From Motiliproteus sediminis (GTDB lineage Bacteria > Pseudomonadota > Gammaproteobacteria > Pseudomonadales > Balneatricaceae): a stretch of DNA of 64,000 bases. The stretch lies in NCBI RefSeq assembly GCF_017912535.1, contig NZ_JAERQK010000001.1:620001-684000 (forward strand), written 5' to 3'. Under the pieces are notes generated by a model. The model saw only the letters and a list, made by a program, of their open reading frames with translations, made no database searches and was not told the origin of the DNA. This document shows, in pieces, positions 56,712-64,000 of this stretch. The translations under genes were made by a program, and so were the position numbers. How positions within the stretch are numbered: the stretch's first letter is position 1; every line of letters starts with the position of its first letter.

Positions 56712-56965
56712 CAAGGGAGTAACCGGTACACCCTGATAGGAAAGCGCACCGGCTTCTTCCGCTACCAAAAGGCAACTACATCACGGATCATCCGTCATCT
56801 GACGTACACTCCATGAACTTTTTACCGGACCGAGATCCGGCCCCGGAGAAGGCTTCAGCCTTCTCGTAGCGGAAGCAGGGGAACGTTCCCTCCAGCTCCA
56901 CACGCCAGGACTACCCGGCGGCATCTCTGCTGGTGACGCCCAGCCCGGGATCAGCCCGCATCGAT
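56712..56965 (-). ncRNA. Candidate structured RNA or long structured 3' UTR downstream of prpF
   Basis: This 254-nt stretch has no supported coding gene. It contains several hairpins: CCGGA...TCCGG (56825-56840), GAGAAGGCT...AGCCTTCTC (56846-56865) and ACGGA-TCA-TCCGT (56783-56795). A 10-bp helix CTTCCGCTAC/GTAGCGGAAG (56756-56765 with 56866-56875) would enclose them. The strong minus-strand terminator directly follows. A separate promoter was not identified. It has no match that I recognise to 6S RNA, tmRNA, RNase P RNA or SRP RNA. Confidence 0.4.
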
Positions 56966-58144
56966 TCAGAAGGTATCGCCGGGGACGCGGACAAAACCCT
57001 CCATAATGACCCGCGCGCTGCGGCTCATTACTGCCTTGTCGGCCTTCCAGTCGCCGTTTACTTCCGAAGCGGCGGCGCCAACGCGCAAGGTACCGGAGGG
57101 GTGACCAAAGGTGACGGCATCACGCTCACCGCCGCCGGCGGCCAGATTGACCAGCGTGCCTGGGACAGCGGCCGCGGTCGCGATTGCCACGGAGGCGGTC
57201 CCCATCATGGCGTGGTGCAGCTTACCCATGGACAGCGCACGCACGCAGACATCGATATCGCTGGCCGCGATCTGTTTGCCACTGGACGCCTGGTAGTCGG
57301 TTGCTGGCGCTACGAAAGCGATCTTGGGAGTATGCTGGCGAGCGGCCGCCTCGCTGATATCGGCGATCAATCCCATTTTAACCGCGCCATAGGCGCGCAT
57401 GGTTTCAAAACGTTCCAGCGCCGCCGCATCCCCGTTGATATCCTTCTGCAGCTCGGTGCCGGTATAGCCAATATCGGCCGCGTTAACGAAGATGGTTGGA
57501 ATGCCGGCGTTGATCATGGTGGCCTTGAAGGTGCCGATCCCCGGTACCTCCAGGTCGTCAACCAGGTTCCCGGTGGGGAACATGGAGCCCTCGCCATCGG
57601 CCGGATCCATAAATTCGATCACCACTTCGGCTGCCGGGAAGGTAACGCCATCCAGTTCGAAATCACCTGTTTCCTGCACTTCACCGTTGGTGATCGGGAC
57701 GTGGGCGATAATGGTTTTGCTGATGTTCTTCTGCCAGATGCGCACAGTGCAGATGCCGTTCTCGGGAATCCGCTCGGGATCTACCAGGCCGCCGCTGATG
57801 GCACAAGCACCGACCGCTGCGGTCAGGTTGCCGCAGTTGCCGGACCAGTCAACAAACGCTTTGTTGATCGCCACCTGGCCAAACAGGTAGTCAACGTCGT
57901 GATCCGGCTGGCTGCTCTTGTCCAGAATCACGGTTTTGGAGGTGCTGGAGGTCGCTCCGCCCATGCCGTCAATCTGCTGACCATAGGGATCGGGCGAACC
58001 GATCACGCGCAGCAAAATCTTGTCACGCGCCTCGCCCGGCTCCTGGGCCGGGGCGGGCAGGTCCTGACGACGGAAAAAAACACCTTTACTGGTACCACCA
58101 CGGTAATAAGTCGCGGGGATTTTAATCTGAGCTGGGTGTGCCAT
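56966..58144 (-). CDS. prpF: 2-methylaconitate cis-trans isomerase
   Basis: A 392-aa enzyme needed with AcnD in the methylcitrate cycle; it isomerises trans- to cis-2-methylaconitate. It has the diaminopimelate-epimerase-like fold of PrpF: YYRGGTSKGVFFRRQDLP, GMGGATSSTSKTVIL, DWSGNCGNLTAAVGACAI (in parts) and GMG/GTSK-type motifs. It is separated from acnD by a hairpin terminator, so its expression may depend on read-through or its own promoter. Confidence 0.95.
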   Translation of the reverse strand: MAHPAQIKIPATYYRGGTSKGVFFRRQDLPAPAQEPGEARDKILLRVIGSPDPYGQQIDGMGGATSSTSKTVILDKSSQPDHDVDYLFGQVAINKAFVDWSGNCGNLTAAVGACAISGGLVDPERIPENGICTVRIWQKNISKTIIAHVPITNGEVQETGDFELDGVTFPAAEVVIEFMDPADGEGSMFPTGNLVDDLEVPGIGTFKATMINAGIPTIFVNAADIGYTGTELQKDINGDAAALERFETMRAYGAVKMGLIADISEAAARQHTPKIAFVAPATDYQASSGKQIAASDIDVCVRALSMGKLHHAMMGTASVAIATAAAVPGTLVNLAAGGGERDAVTFGHPSGTLRVGAAASEVNGDWKADKAVMSRSARVIMEGFVRVPGDTF

Positions 58145-58254
58145 AGACGCTTAATCCTGTAGGGAGTGTGTTGCTATGAAACGGGTCGTTATAGGGCTGT
58201 TGCCGGATTGGGTCGGCATCAGGCCTATAAGGGCCTGTCATTCTCTCTGAACCG

Positions 58255-58292
58255 AAAAATAAAGCGCGGACGGACTGTGCCGTCCGCGCTTT
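58255..58292 (-). terminator. Terminator or attenuator between acnD and prpF
   Basis: Hairpin AAAGCGCGGACGG / CCGTCCGCGCTTT with loop ACTGTG. On the minus strand it continues with TTTATTTTT. It follows the acnD stop by about 20 nt and precedes prpF by about 110 nt. Confidence 0.82.
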
Positions 58293-58312
58293 CTGTTTTA
58301 ACCAGCAAAGGC

Positions 58313-60922
58313 TTAAGCGTTGCCTTCCAGGAAGTCCTGCGCAAAGCGTTGCAGAACCCCACCGGCTGCGTGAACCACCACCTCTTCAGCGGTATCCAGG
58401 CGGCAGGTGACCGGAATTTCAACCTTCTCACCGTTCTTGCGCGTCATGACCACGGTCATGTCGCAACGGGGGCTGATCTCGCCCACCACATCGAAGGTTT
58501 CGGTACCATCAATAGCGTAGGTATGACGGGTATCGCCAGCCTTGAACTGCAGCGGCAGCACACCCATACCCACCAGGTTGGTGCGGTGAATCCGCTCGAA
58601 GCCTTCGGCGACGATGGTCTCAACCCCCGCCAGACGCACACCCTTGGCCGCCCAGTCACGGGAGGACCCCTGACCGTAGTCGGCACCCGCGATGATGATC
58701 AGCGGCTGCTTGCGTTCCATGTAGGTTTCGATCGCTTCCCACATGCGGCTCTCTTTGCCTTCCGGCTCGATCCGCGCCAGTGAACCCTGCTTCACCTCGC
58801 CGTTGTCGTCACGGCACATTTCGTTCAGCAGTTTCGGGTTGGCGAAGGTTGCACGCTGGGCAGTCAGGTGGTCACCCCGGTGGGTGGCGTAGGAGTTGTA
58901 GTCCTCCGGAGCCAGGCCCATTTTGCCGCAGTACTCACCCGCGGCACTGTCGGGCAGGATAGCGTTAGAGGGCGACAGGTGATCGGTGGTGATGTTGTCA
59001 CCCAGTACCGCCAGCGGACGCATCCCCTTCATGGTGCGCTCACCGGCCAGGGCGCCTTCCCAGTATGGGGGACGACGGATGTAGGTGGTCTGCGGGCGCC
59101 AGTCATACAGCGGGCTCGGCGCTTTCTCGATCGCACCCAGATCAAACATGGGGATGTAGATCTGGTTGAACATCTCCGGCTTGACACTCTTCTCTACCAG
59201 CGCATCGATCTCTTCATCGCTCGGCCACAGATCCTTCAGGGTAATGGAGTTGCCGTTGCTGTCCGTGCCCAGCACGTCCTGTTCGATATCGAAACGCACG
59301 GTACCTGCCAGCGCATAGGCCACCACCAGCGGCGGTGATGCCAGAAACGCCTGCTTGGCGTAGGGGTGGATACGTCCGTCGAAGTTACGGTTACCGGACA
59401 GTACCGCGGTAGCATACAGATCACGGTCGATGATCTCCTGCTGGATCTTGGGATCCAACGCGCCGGACATGCCGTTACAGGTGGTACAGGCATAACCGAC
59501 GATACCGAAGCCCAGCTTCTCCAGTTCCGGCAGCAGACCCGCTTCTTCGAGATAGAGCTTGGCGACCTTGGAGCCGGGCGCAAAAGAGGTCTTTACCCAG
59601 GGCTTGCGCACCAGACCCAGCTCGTTGGCTTTCTTGGCCACCAGACCTGCCGCGACCACGTTGCGCGGGTTGGAGGTATTGGTACAGCTGGTAATCGCGG
59701 CAATGATGACCGCGCCATCAGGGATCAGGCCTTCAGCCTCTTCCGCCTTGGCCGCCGCCAGCTTGGCTTCATCAGCAATGCCCCGCTCCTTCAGTGCGGT
59801 GGTCGGCAGGCGACGGTGCGGATTGGAGGGTCCCGCCATGTTACGGCAAACCGTGGACAGGTCGAATTCCAGCACCCGCGGGTACTGCGCTTCTACCAGA
59901 TCGTCCGCCCACAGGCCGGTTTCCTTGGCATACTGTTCAACCAGCGCTACCTGCTCCGGCTCACGACCCGTCAGCTTGAGATAATCAATGGTCTGCTGAT
60001 CGATGTAGAACATACCGGCAGAGGCGCCGTATTCCGGGGTCATGTTGGAGATGGTGGCGCGGTCACCGATGGACAGCGACGCCGCACCCGGACCAAAGAA
60101 CTCCAGATAGGCGGAAACCACTTTCTCGTTCCGCAGAAACTCGGTCATCGCCAGAGCGATATCGGTGGCGGTAATGCCCGGCTGACGCTCGCCCACCAGC
60201 TTTACACCGATGATATCGGGCAGACGCATCATGGAGGGACGACCCAGCATCACGGTTTCCGCTTCCAGACCACCAACACCGATAGCGATTACGCCCAAGG
60301 CATCAACGTGCGGGGTATGGCTGTCAGTACCGACGCAGGTATCGGGGAAGGCCACGCCGTCACGCGCCTGGATCACCGGAGACATCTTCTCCAGGTTGAT
60401 CTGGTGCATGATGCCGTTACCGGCCGGGATCACGTCGACGTTATCGAAGGCGGTCTTACACCAGTTGATAAAGTGGAAGCGATCATCGTTACGACGGTCT
60501 TCGATGTCACGGTTCTTCTGGAACGCGTCAGGGTCAAAACCGGGTGCTTCAACGGCCAGCGAGTGGTCAACGATCAGCTGGGTCGGCACCACCGGATTAA
60601 CCTTGGCGGGATCACCGCCCTGATCGGCGATGGCGTCGCGCAGACCGGCCAAGTCAACCAAAGCGGTCTGGCCAAGGATGTCGTGACAAACCACGCGTGC
60701 GGGGTACCAGGGGAAGTCCAGCTCCTGCTTGCATTCGATCAGCTGCTTGAGAGAATCGGTCAACGCGGCGGGATCGCAGCGTCGGACCAGCTGCTCGGCC
60801 AGCACCCGGGAGGTGTAGTTCAGTTTGGCGTAGGCGCCAGGCTGGATCGCGTCGACCGCGGCACGCGTGTCGTAGTAATCCAGGTCGGTGCCTGCCAGTT
60901 TTTTACGGTATTCAGTGTTCAT
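58313..60922 (-). CDS. acnD: 2-methylcitrate dehydratase, Fe-S type (AcnD)
   Basis: An 869-aa aconitase-family enzyme that dehydrates 2-methylcitrate. Cluster cysteines are in AAITSCTNTSNPRN and GYACTTCNGMSGALD. CVGTDSHTPHVDALGVIAIG and the C-terminal swivel domain (GADYGQGSSRDWAAKG) are intact. It starts MNTEYRKKLAGTDLDYYDT, as AcnD does, and sits with prpC and prpF; no prpD is present. GGAG lies before the ATG. Confidence 0.95.
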   Translation of the reverse strand: MNTEYRKKLAGTDLDYYDTRAAVDAIQPGAYAKLNYTSRVLAEQLVRRCDPAALTDSLKQLIECKQELDFPWYPARVVCHDILGQTALVDLAGLRDAIADQGGDPAKVNPVVPTQLIVDHSLAVEAPGFDPDAFQKNRDIEDRRNDDRFHFINWCKTAFDNVDVIPAGNGIMHQINLEKMSPVIQARDGVAFPDTCVGTDSHTPHVDALGVIAIGVGGLEAETVMLGRPSMMRLPDIIGVKLVGERQPGITATDIALAMTEFLRNEKVVSAYLEFFGPGAASLSIGDRATISNMTPEYGASAGMFYIDQQTIDYLKLTGREPEQVALVEQYAKETGLWADDLVEAQYPRVLEFDLSTVCRNMAGPSNPHRRLPTTALKERGIADEAKLAAAKAEEAEGLIPDGAVIIAAITSCTNTSNPRNVVAAGLVAKKANELGLVRKPWVKTSFAPGSKVAKLYLEEAGLLPELEKLGFGIVGYACTTCNGMSGALDPKIQQEIIDRDLYATAVLSGNRNFDGRIHPYAKQAFLASPPLVVAYALAGTVRFDIEQDVLGTDSNGNSITLKDLWPSDEEIDALVEKSVKPEMFNQIYIPMFDLGAIEKAPSPLYDWRPQTTYIRRPPYWEGALAGERTMKGMRPLAVLGDNITTDHLSPSNAILPDSAAGEYCGKMGLAPEDYNSYATHRGDHLTAQRATFANPKLLNEMCRDDNGEVKQGSLARIEPEGKESRMWEAIETYMERKQPLIIIAGADYGQGSSRDWAAKGVRLAGVETIVAEGFERIHRTNLVGMGVLPLQFKAGDTRHTYAIDGTETFDVVGEISPRCDMTVVMTRKNGEKVEIPVTCRLDTAEEVVVHAAGGVLQRFAQDFLEGNA

Positions 60923-60981
60923 GGCTTACTCCTAGGAGCAAAGTGAAGAGCGGCGCAAAGGCAACCTTCGCGCCGGAACGA

Positions 60982-62112
60982 TTAATCGCGGTCTTCGATG
61001 GCCGGAACCGGACGGTTCTCCGGGCCGGTGTAATCAGCGCTCGGACGGATGATGCGGTTGTCGGCACGCTGTTCGAACACGTGCGCAGCCCAACCGGTCA
61101 AACGTGAGCAAACGAAGATCGGGGTAAACAGCTTGGTCGGAATACCCATGAAGTGATAAGCCGAAGCGTGGAAGAAGTCGGCGTTACAGAACAGCTTCTT
61201 CTCGCGCCACATCACCTCTTCGCAGCGGACGGAAACTGGATAAAGCACTTCGTCGCCCACATCTTGGGCCAACTTCTCGGACCAGCCCTTGATTACGGCG
61301 TTACGCGGGTCGGATTCACGGTAGATGGCATGACCGAAGCCCATGATCTTCTCTTTGCGCTCCAGCATACCCAGCATTTCGCGCTCAGCTTCATCAGGCG
61401 ACTTCCAGTTCTCGATCATATCCATCGCTGCCTCGTTGGCACCGCCGTGCAACGGACCACGCAGGGTGCCGATAGCACCGGTGACGCAGGAGTGAATATC
61501 GGACAGCGTGGAGGCACAGACGCGGGCGGTAAAGGTAGAGGCGTTGAACTCGTGCTCGGCGTAAAGGATCAGCGAAACGTTCATCACCTTCGCGTGCAGC
61601 TCGTTCGGTTTCTCGCCCTTCAGCAGGTGCAGGAAGTGGCCGCCAATAGAGTCGTCATCGGTTTCGGTCTCAATGCGAACGCCATCGTGGCTGAAGCGGT
61701 ACCAGTAGTTAATGATGGAGGGGAACGCCGCCAGCATGCGGTCAACCTTATCGCTCTGCTCGCTGAAGTCCTGTTCGGTTTCCAGGTTACCCAACATGGA
61801 GCAACCGGTACGCATAACGTCCATCGGGTGGGCAGAAGCAGGAATCTGCTCCAGCACGGTTTTCAGCGCCTGCGGCAGACCGCGCAGGGTCTTCAGCTTG
61901 GCTACATAGGCGTCCAGCTCAGACTGGTTCGGCAGCTTACCCTTCAACAGCAGGTAGGCCACTTCTTCGAAGGTCGCTTTTTCAGCCAGCTCAACCATAT
62001 CGTAGCCACGGTAAGTCAGGCCAGCACCGGTCTTACCCACGGTGCACAGTGCGGTGCTACCGGCGGACTGACCACGCAGACCTGCACCACCCAGTTTCTT
62101 CGCTTCAGACAT
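60982..62112 (-). CDS. prpC: 2-methylcitrate synthase
   Basis: A 376-aa citrate-synthase-family enzyme that condenses propionyl-CoA with oxaloacetate. It begins MSEAKKLGGAGLRGQSAGST and has the short form without the N-terminal regulatory part of GltA. GPLHGGANEAAMDMI and MGFGHAIYRESDPRNAV hold the catalytic residues. It lies between prpB and acnD, with gaps of 86 and 59 nt. Confidence 0.97.
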   Translation of the reverse strand: MSEAKKLGGAGLRGQSAGSTALCTVGKTGAGLTYRGYDMVELAEKATFEEVAYLLLKGKLPNQSELDAYVAKLKTLRGLPQALKTVLEQIPASAHPMDVMRTGCSMLGNLETEQDFSEQSDKVDRMLAAFPSIINYWYRFSHDGVRIETETDDDSIGGHFLHLLKGEKPNELHAKVMNVSLILYAEHEFNASTFTARVCASTLSDIHSCVTGAIGTLRGPLHGGANEAAMDMIENWKSPDEAEREMLGMLERKEKIMGFGHAIYRESDPRNAVIKGWSEKLAQDVGDEVLYPVSVRCEEVMWREKKLFCNADFFHASAYHFMGIPTKLFTPIFVCSRLTGWAAHVFEQRADNRIIRPSADYTGPENRPVPAIEDRD

Positions 62113-62198
62113 AGGAAACTCCTATCAGGTTTTCGAGTTATAGCGTTCCGGAGCCCGCAGGCTCCGGCCTGTTGATACATTCAGAAACGACAACGTCC

Positions 62199-63086
62199 TT
62201 ACTTGTTCTTGCCTTCGGCAAAGAGCGCGTCCAGTTTCTGTTCGAAATCGTGGTAGTTGAGGAAATCGTACAGCTCCATCCGGGTCTGCATTAGATCCAC
62301 AACGTCTTTCTGATCACCCTTGTTGAGGATGTTCTCGTACACCGCCAGTGCAGCTTTGTTGGCGGCACGGAAGGCACTCAGCGGGTACAGCACCATGGAG
62401 CAGCCGGCTTCAGCCAGTTCCGCCTTGTTGAACAGCGGCGTGGCACCAAACTCGGTAATATTGGCCAGCAGTGGCGCGTCGATCGCGGAGCTGAACGCCT
62501 TGTAGTCTTCCAGGGTGTGAACCGCTTCGGCGAAGATGCCGTCGGCACCCGCTTCGATACAGGCTTGTGCGCGCTCAACGGCGGCATCCAGACCTTCCAT
62601 CTGGAAGGCATCGGTGCGGGCGATGATAAAGAAGTCATCATCGGTACGGCCGTCTACCGCCGCTTTGACGCGATCAACCATCTCTTCCAGAGAGACGATC
62701 TCTTTATTAGGGCGGTGACCACAACGCTTCTGCGCCACCTGATCTTCCATGTGGATCGCGCCGGCACCGGCCTTAATCATCTCTTTCACGGTACGTGAGA
62801 TGTTGAAAGCGCCACCCCAGCCGGTGTCGATATCGACCAGCAGCGGGGTTTCAACTGCGCTGCTGATACGACGCACATCTTCCAGTACATCGTTCATGGT
62901 GGTCATGCCCAGGTCCGGCAGACCGTAGGAGTGATTGGCAACACCGCCGCCAGAGAGGTAGATCGCCTTGTGGCCAACGCGCTCGGCCATCAGTGCATGG
63001 TAGGCGTTGGTGGTACCAACAATCTGCAGCGGCTGAGTTTCAGCCAGGGCCTTACGAAAACGCGCGCCCGCAGTCATATTAGCCAT
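62199..63086 (-). CDS. prpB: 2-methylisocitrate lyase
   Basis: A 295-aa lyase that splits 2-methylisocitrate to pyruvate and succinate. The active-site motif K120-R-C122-G-H is intact, and the Mg2+ site D85/D87 lies in [11 protein letters not shown]. The opening [20 protein letters not shown] is typical. It starts 11 nt after the GntR gene stop, so the regulator and enzyme are on one transcript. Confidence 0.97.
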   Translation of the reverse strand: MANMTAGARFRKALAETQPLQIVGTTNAYHALMAERVGHKAIYLSGGGVANHSYGLPDLGMTTMNDVLEDVRRISSAVETPLLVDIDTGWGGAFNISRTVKEMIKAGAGAIHMEDQVAQKRCGHRPNKEIVSLEEMVDRVKAAVDGRTDDDFFIIARTDAFQMEGLDAAVERAQACIEAGADGIFAEAVHTLEDYKAFSSAIDAPLLANITEFGATPLFNKAELAEAGCSMVLYPLSAFRAANKAALAVYENILNKGDQKDVVDLMQTRMELYDFLNYHDFEQKLDALFAEGKNK

Positions 63087-63097
63087 GTGTATCCCCT

Positions 63098-63793
63098 TTA
63101 TTCCTCGTTGATTTTCAACTTGTTCTCGATATTGCGTCGTGCGGCGCTGATATGGCGTCGCATCAGCATCTCAGCCAACTCTCCGTCACGGGCAGCGATC
63201 GCCTCGACGATGTGTCGGTGTTCACCCAACGCCCGAACCGGGCGCGAGCTGGAGACGCTGAACTGGTAGCGGTACATCCGCACCAGATGGTAAAGCTCGC
63301 CACCGAGCAACTCCTGCAGCTTGGTGTTCTTGCTGCCCTGCACGATGCGGTAGTGAAAGTCGAGGTCGCCCTCTTTCTGGAAGTAGGAGCGCCCATCGGT
63401 TTGCTCCAGACTCTGTTCGTGCTCGTCAAGCAACGCGCGAAGACTGTTGATCTCGGCGTCGGTCATGTTCTGTGCTGCCAGACGACAGGCCATGCCTTCC
63501 ATCGCTTCACGAACGTGGTAGATTTCGATCAACTCTCCGGCTGAAAGAGAAACAACTCGGGCGCCAACGTGCGGTATCCGCACCACCAGACGCAAGCCCT
63601 CAAGGCGGCGAATCGCTTCACGTAGCGGACCACGGCTGATACCGTAAGTACGCGCCAGCTCCGGCTCGCTGATCTTCTGTCCGGGCGGGATATCACCCTT
63701 GATAATCGCCGTCACAATCTCGCGGCAAACCCGATCGGCCAGGGTGCGTGATTCCGGTTCAGCCAGCTGGAGCGAAGTCATTTGAGAGGTCAT
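63098..63793 (-). CDS. GntR-family (FCD) regulator of the methylcitrate operon
   Basis: A 231-aa repressor-type protein. The winged helix (about 15-80) has [19 protein letters not shown] and [20 protein letters not shown]; the FCD ligand domain (about 95-220) has the metal-type residues E, H and H in [12 protein letters not shown] and [14 protein letters not shown] choose the ATG at 63793 because a sigma-70 promoter overlaps the longer reading (TTG at 63862). It is the first gene of the prp operon. The likely effector is a methylcitrate-cycle intermediate, by context. Confidence 0.88.
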   Translation of the reverse strand: MTSQMTSLQLAEPESRTLADRVCREIVTAIIKGDIPPGQKISEPELARTYGISRGPLREAIRRLEGLRLVVRIPHVGARVVSLSAGELIEIYHVREAMEGMACRLAAQNMTDAEINSLRALLDEHEQSLEQTDGRSYFQKEGDLDFHYRIVQGSKNTKLQELLGGELYHLVRMYRYQFSVSSSRPVRALGEHRHIVEAIAARDGELAEMLMRRHISAARRNIENKLKINEE

Positions 63794-63806
63794 AACCTTC
63801 ACCAGA

Positions 63807-63816
63807 TTGTCGACAA
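63807..63816. promoter_or_regulatory. Operator box 1, TTGTCGACAA
   Basis: Perfect 10-bp palindrome just downstream of the predicted transcription start of the gntR-prp operon. Part of a set of three similar boxes. Confidence 0.55.
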
Positions 63817-63827
63817 TGTTTGAAGTG

Positions 63828-63837
63828 GTGTAGACAA
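63828..63837. promoter_or_regulatory. Operator box 2, GTGTAGACAA
   Basis: Nine of ten bases fit the palindrome (T/C)TGTCKACAA-like core on the minus strand (TTGTCTACAC). It overlaps the -10 element of the gntR promoter; its centre is 21 bp from box 1, two helical turns. Confidence 0.5.
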
Positions 63838-63862
63838 TACGCGCCCAAAAACCGACAGTCAA
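63834..63862 (-). promoter_or_regulatory. Sigma-70 promoter of the gntR-prp operon
   Basis: On the minus strand TTGACT (63862-63857), 17 bp, then TATTGT (63839-63834). The predicted start near 63827 leaves a leader of about 34 nt before the ATG at 63793. Confidence 0.65.
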
Positions 63863-63880
63863 CCGCCCAAAGGGCCCAAA

Positions 63881-63896
63881 CTGTCTACACTAGACA
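63881..63896. promoter_or_regulatory. Operator box 3, CTGTCTACAC within TGTCTACACTAGACA
   Basis: A third copy of the box lies upstream of the -35 element and extends into a dyad TGTCTA-CAC-TAGACA. Its centre is 53 bp from box 2, about five helical turns, suited to looping or cooperative binding. Confidence 0.5.
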
Positions 63897-63947
63897 AAAG
63901 TATACGGGCAAACCCTAGTAAGCGACTCGCGCCGAAAGAAACACTAC

Positions 63948-64000
63948 TTAGGCAAGGTAGCGGCGCAGCTCTTCGGAGATCAACCGCCCGATCTGGCGCG
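63948..64000 (-). CDS. C-terminal end of an unidentified protein (partial)
   Basis: On the minus strand the frame ending at TAA (63950-63948) reads RQIGRLISEELRRYLA, which looks like a natural helical C-terminus. The rest lies outside the window. It would be transcribed toward the gntR gene. Too short to identify. Confidence 0.35.
   Translation of the reverse strand, partial: RQIGRLISEELRRYLA

Noticed and set aside
56457-56768. A 103-codon minus-strand frame upstream of carbonic anhydrase
   Set aside because: It runs through the strong terminator at 56681-56711 and has no recognisable features.
56712-56965. 6S RNA
   Set aside because: Short words such as GGCGGCATCTC and CTCGGTCCG recall 6S RNA, but the closing stem and central bubble cannot be formed and the usual neighbours are absent.
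56933-58162. A 409-codon plus-strand frame opposite prpF
   Set aside because: Antisense shadow; it runs across the prpF gene from end to end with no family features.
59366-60946. A 526-codon plus-strand frame opposite acnD
   Set aside because: Antisense shadow; acnD is intact and conserved.

Overview
The window is a stretch of gammaproteobacterial chromosome with core metabolism and housekeeping genes. I saw no phage, transposon, CRISPR array, rRNA or tRNA gene. Base composition is fairly GC-rich and even, with local AT-rich patches at promoters (near 1330-1430, 26080-26350 and 50320-50430). The combination points to a Pseudomonas/Oceanospirillales-like, aerobic, probably marine or halotolerant bacterium: gltA divergent from sdhCDAB-sucAB-lpdA-sucCD, a methylcitrate operon of the prpB-prpC-acnD-prpF type, a giant NAD-glutamate dehydrogenase, RMF, and an ectoine-type aspartokinase. 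I do not name a genus.

Region by region. 1-10.5 kb: a small unknown protein, a tandem universal stress protein, a HlyU/BigR-like ArsR regulator with a probable TTG start, a PatZ-like acyl-CoA-synthetase/GNAT protein, HtpG, a DUF599 membrane protein, a membrane-anchored protein built of exact 14-residue repeats, and a receiver-CheC protein paired with a diguanylate cyclase. 10.5-23.6 kb: the TCA-cycle block (sucDC, lpdA, sucBA, sdhBADC on the minus strand, gltA divergent), with terminators cutting it into modules. 23.6-33 kb: rlmKL, rmf, pyrD, a DUF2835 protein and gdhB. 33-37 kb: PAS-GGDEF, a basic YihI-like protein overlapping an RbgA-type GTPase, and EAL-HDOD. 37-42.4 kb: a sulfur/selenium block with a CsdA-CsdE fusion, tcdA, DUF2889, selU and selD. 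42.4-46 kb: a sigma-54 activator, then two dyad sites and a -24/-12 promoter in front of a 59-aa protein and a propionate/acetate-type CoA-transferase. 46-48.1 kb: an ECF sigma/anti-sigma pair divergent from a secreted protein, with mirrored promoter motifs. 48.1-55.8 kb: rraA, aspartokinase, a DUF2589 pair, TraB/GumN, HAD phosphatase, PhnA-like, FetB-like permease, GFA-family protein and a lipoprotein. 55.9-64 kb: carbonic anhydrase, a structured intergenic region, and the methylcitrate operon under a GntR/FCD regulator with three similar operator boxes.

Functionally, the window joins acetyl-CoA oxidation (gltA, sdh, suc), propionyl-CoA oxidation (prpB, prpC, acnD, prpF, with succinate and pyruvate as products), CoA-thioester handling (PatZ-like protein, CoA-transferase) and amino-acid feed-in through gdhB. 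The most interesting unexplained items are two self-contained regulatory circuits (sigma-54 and ECF), the CsdA-CsdE fusion, the 14-residue repeat protein, the DUF2589 pair and a multi-hairpin region downstream of prpF.
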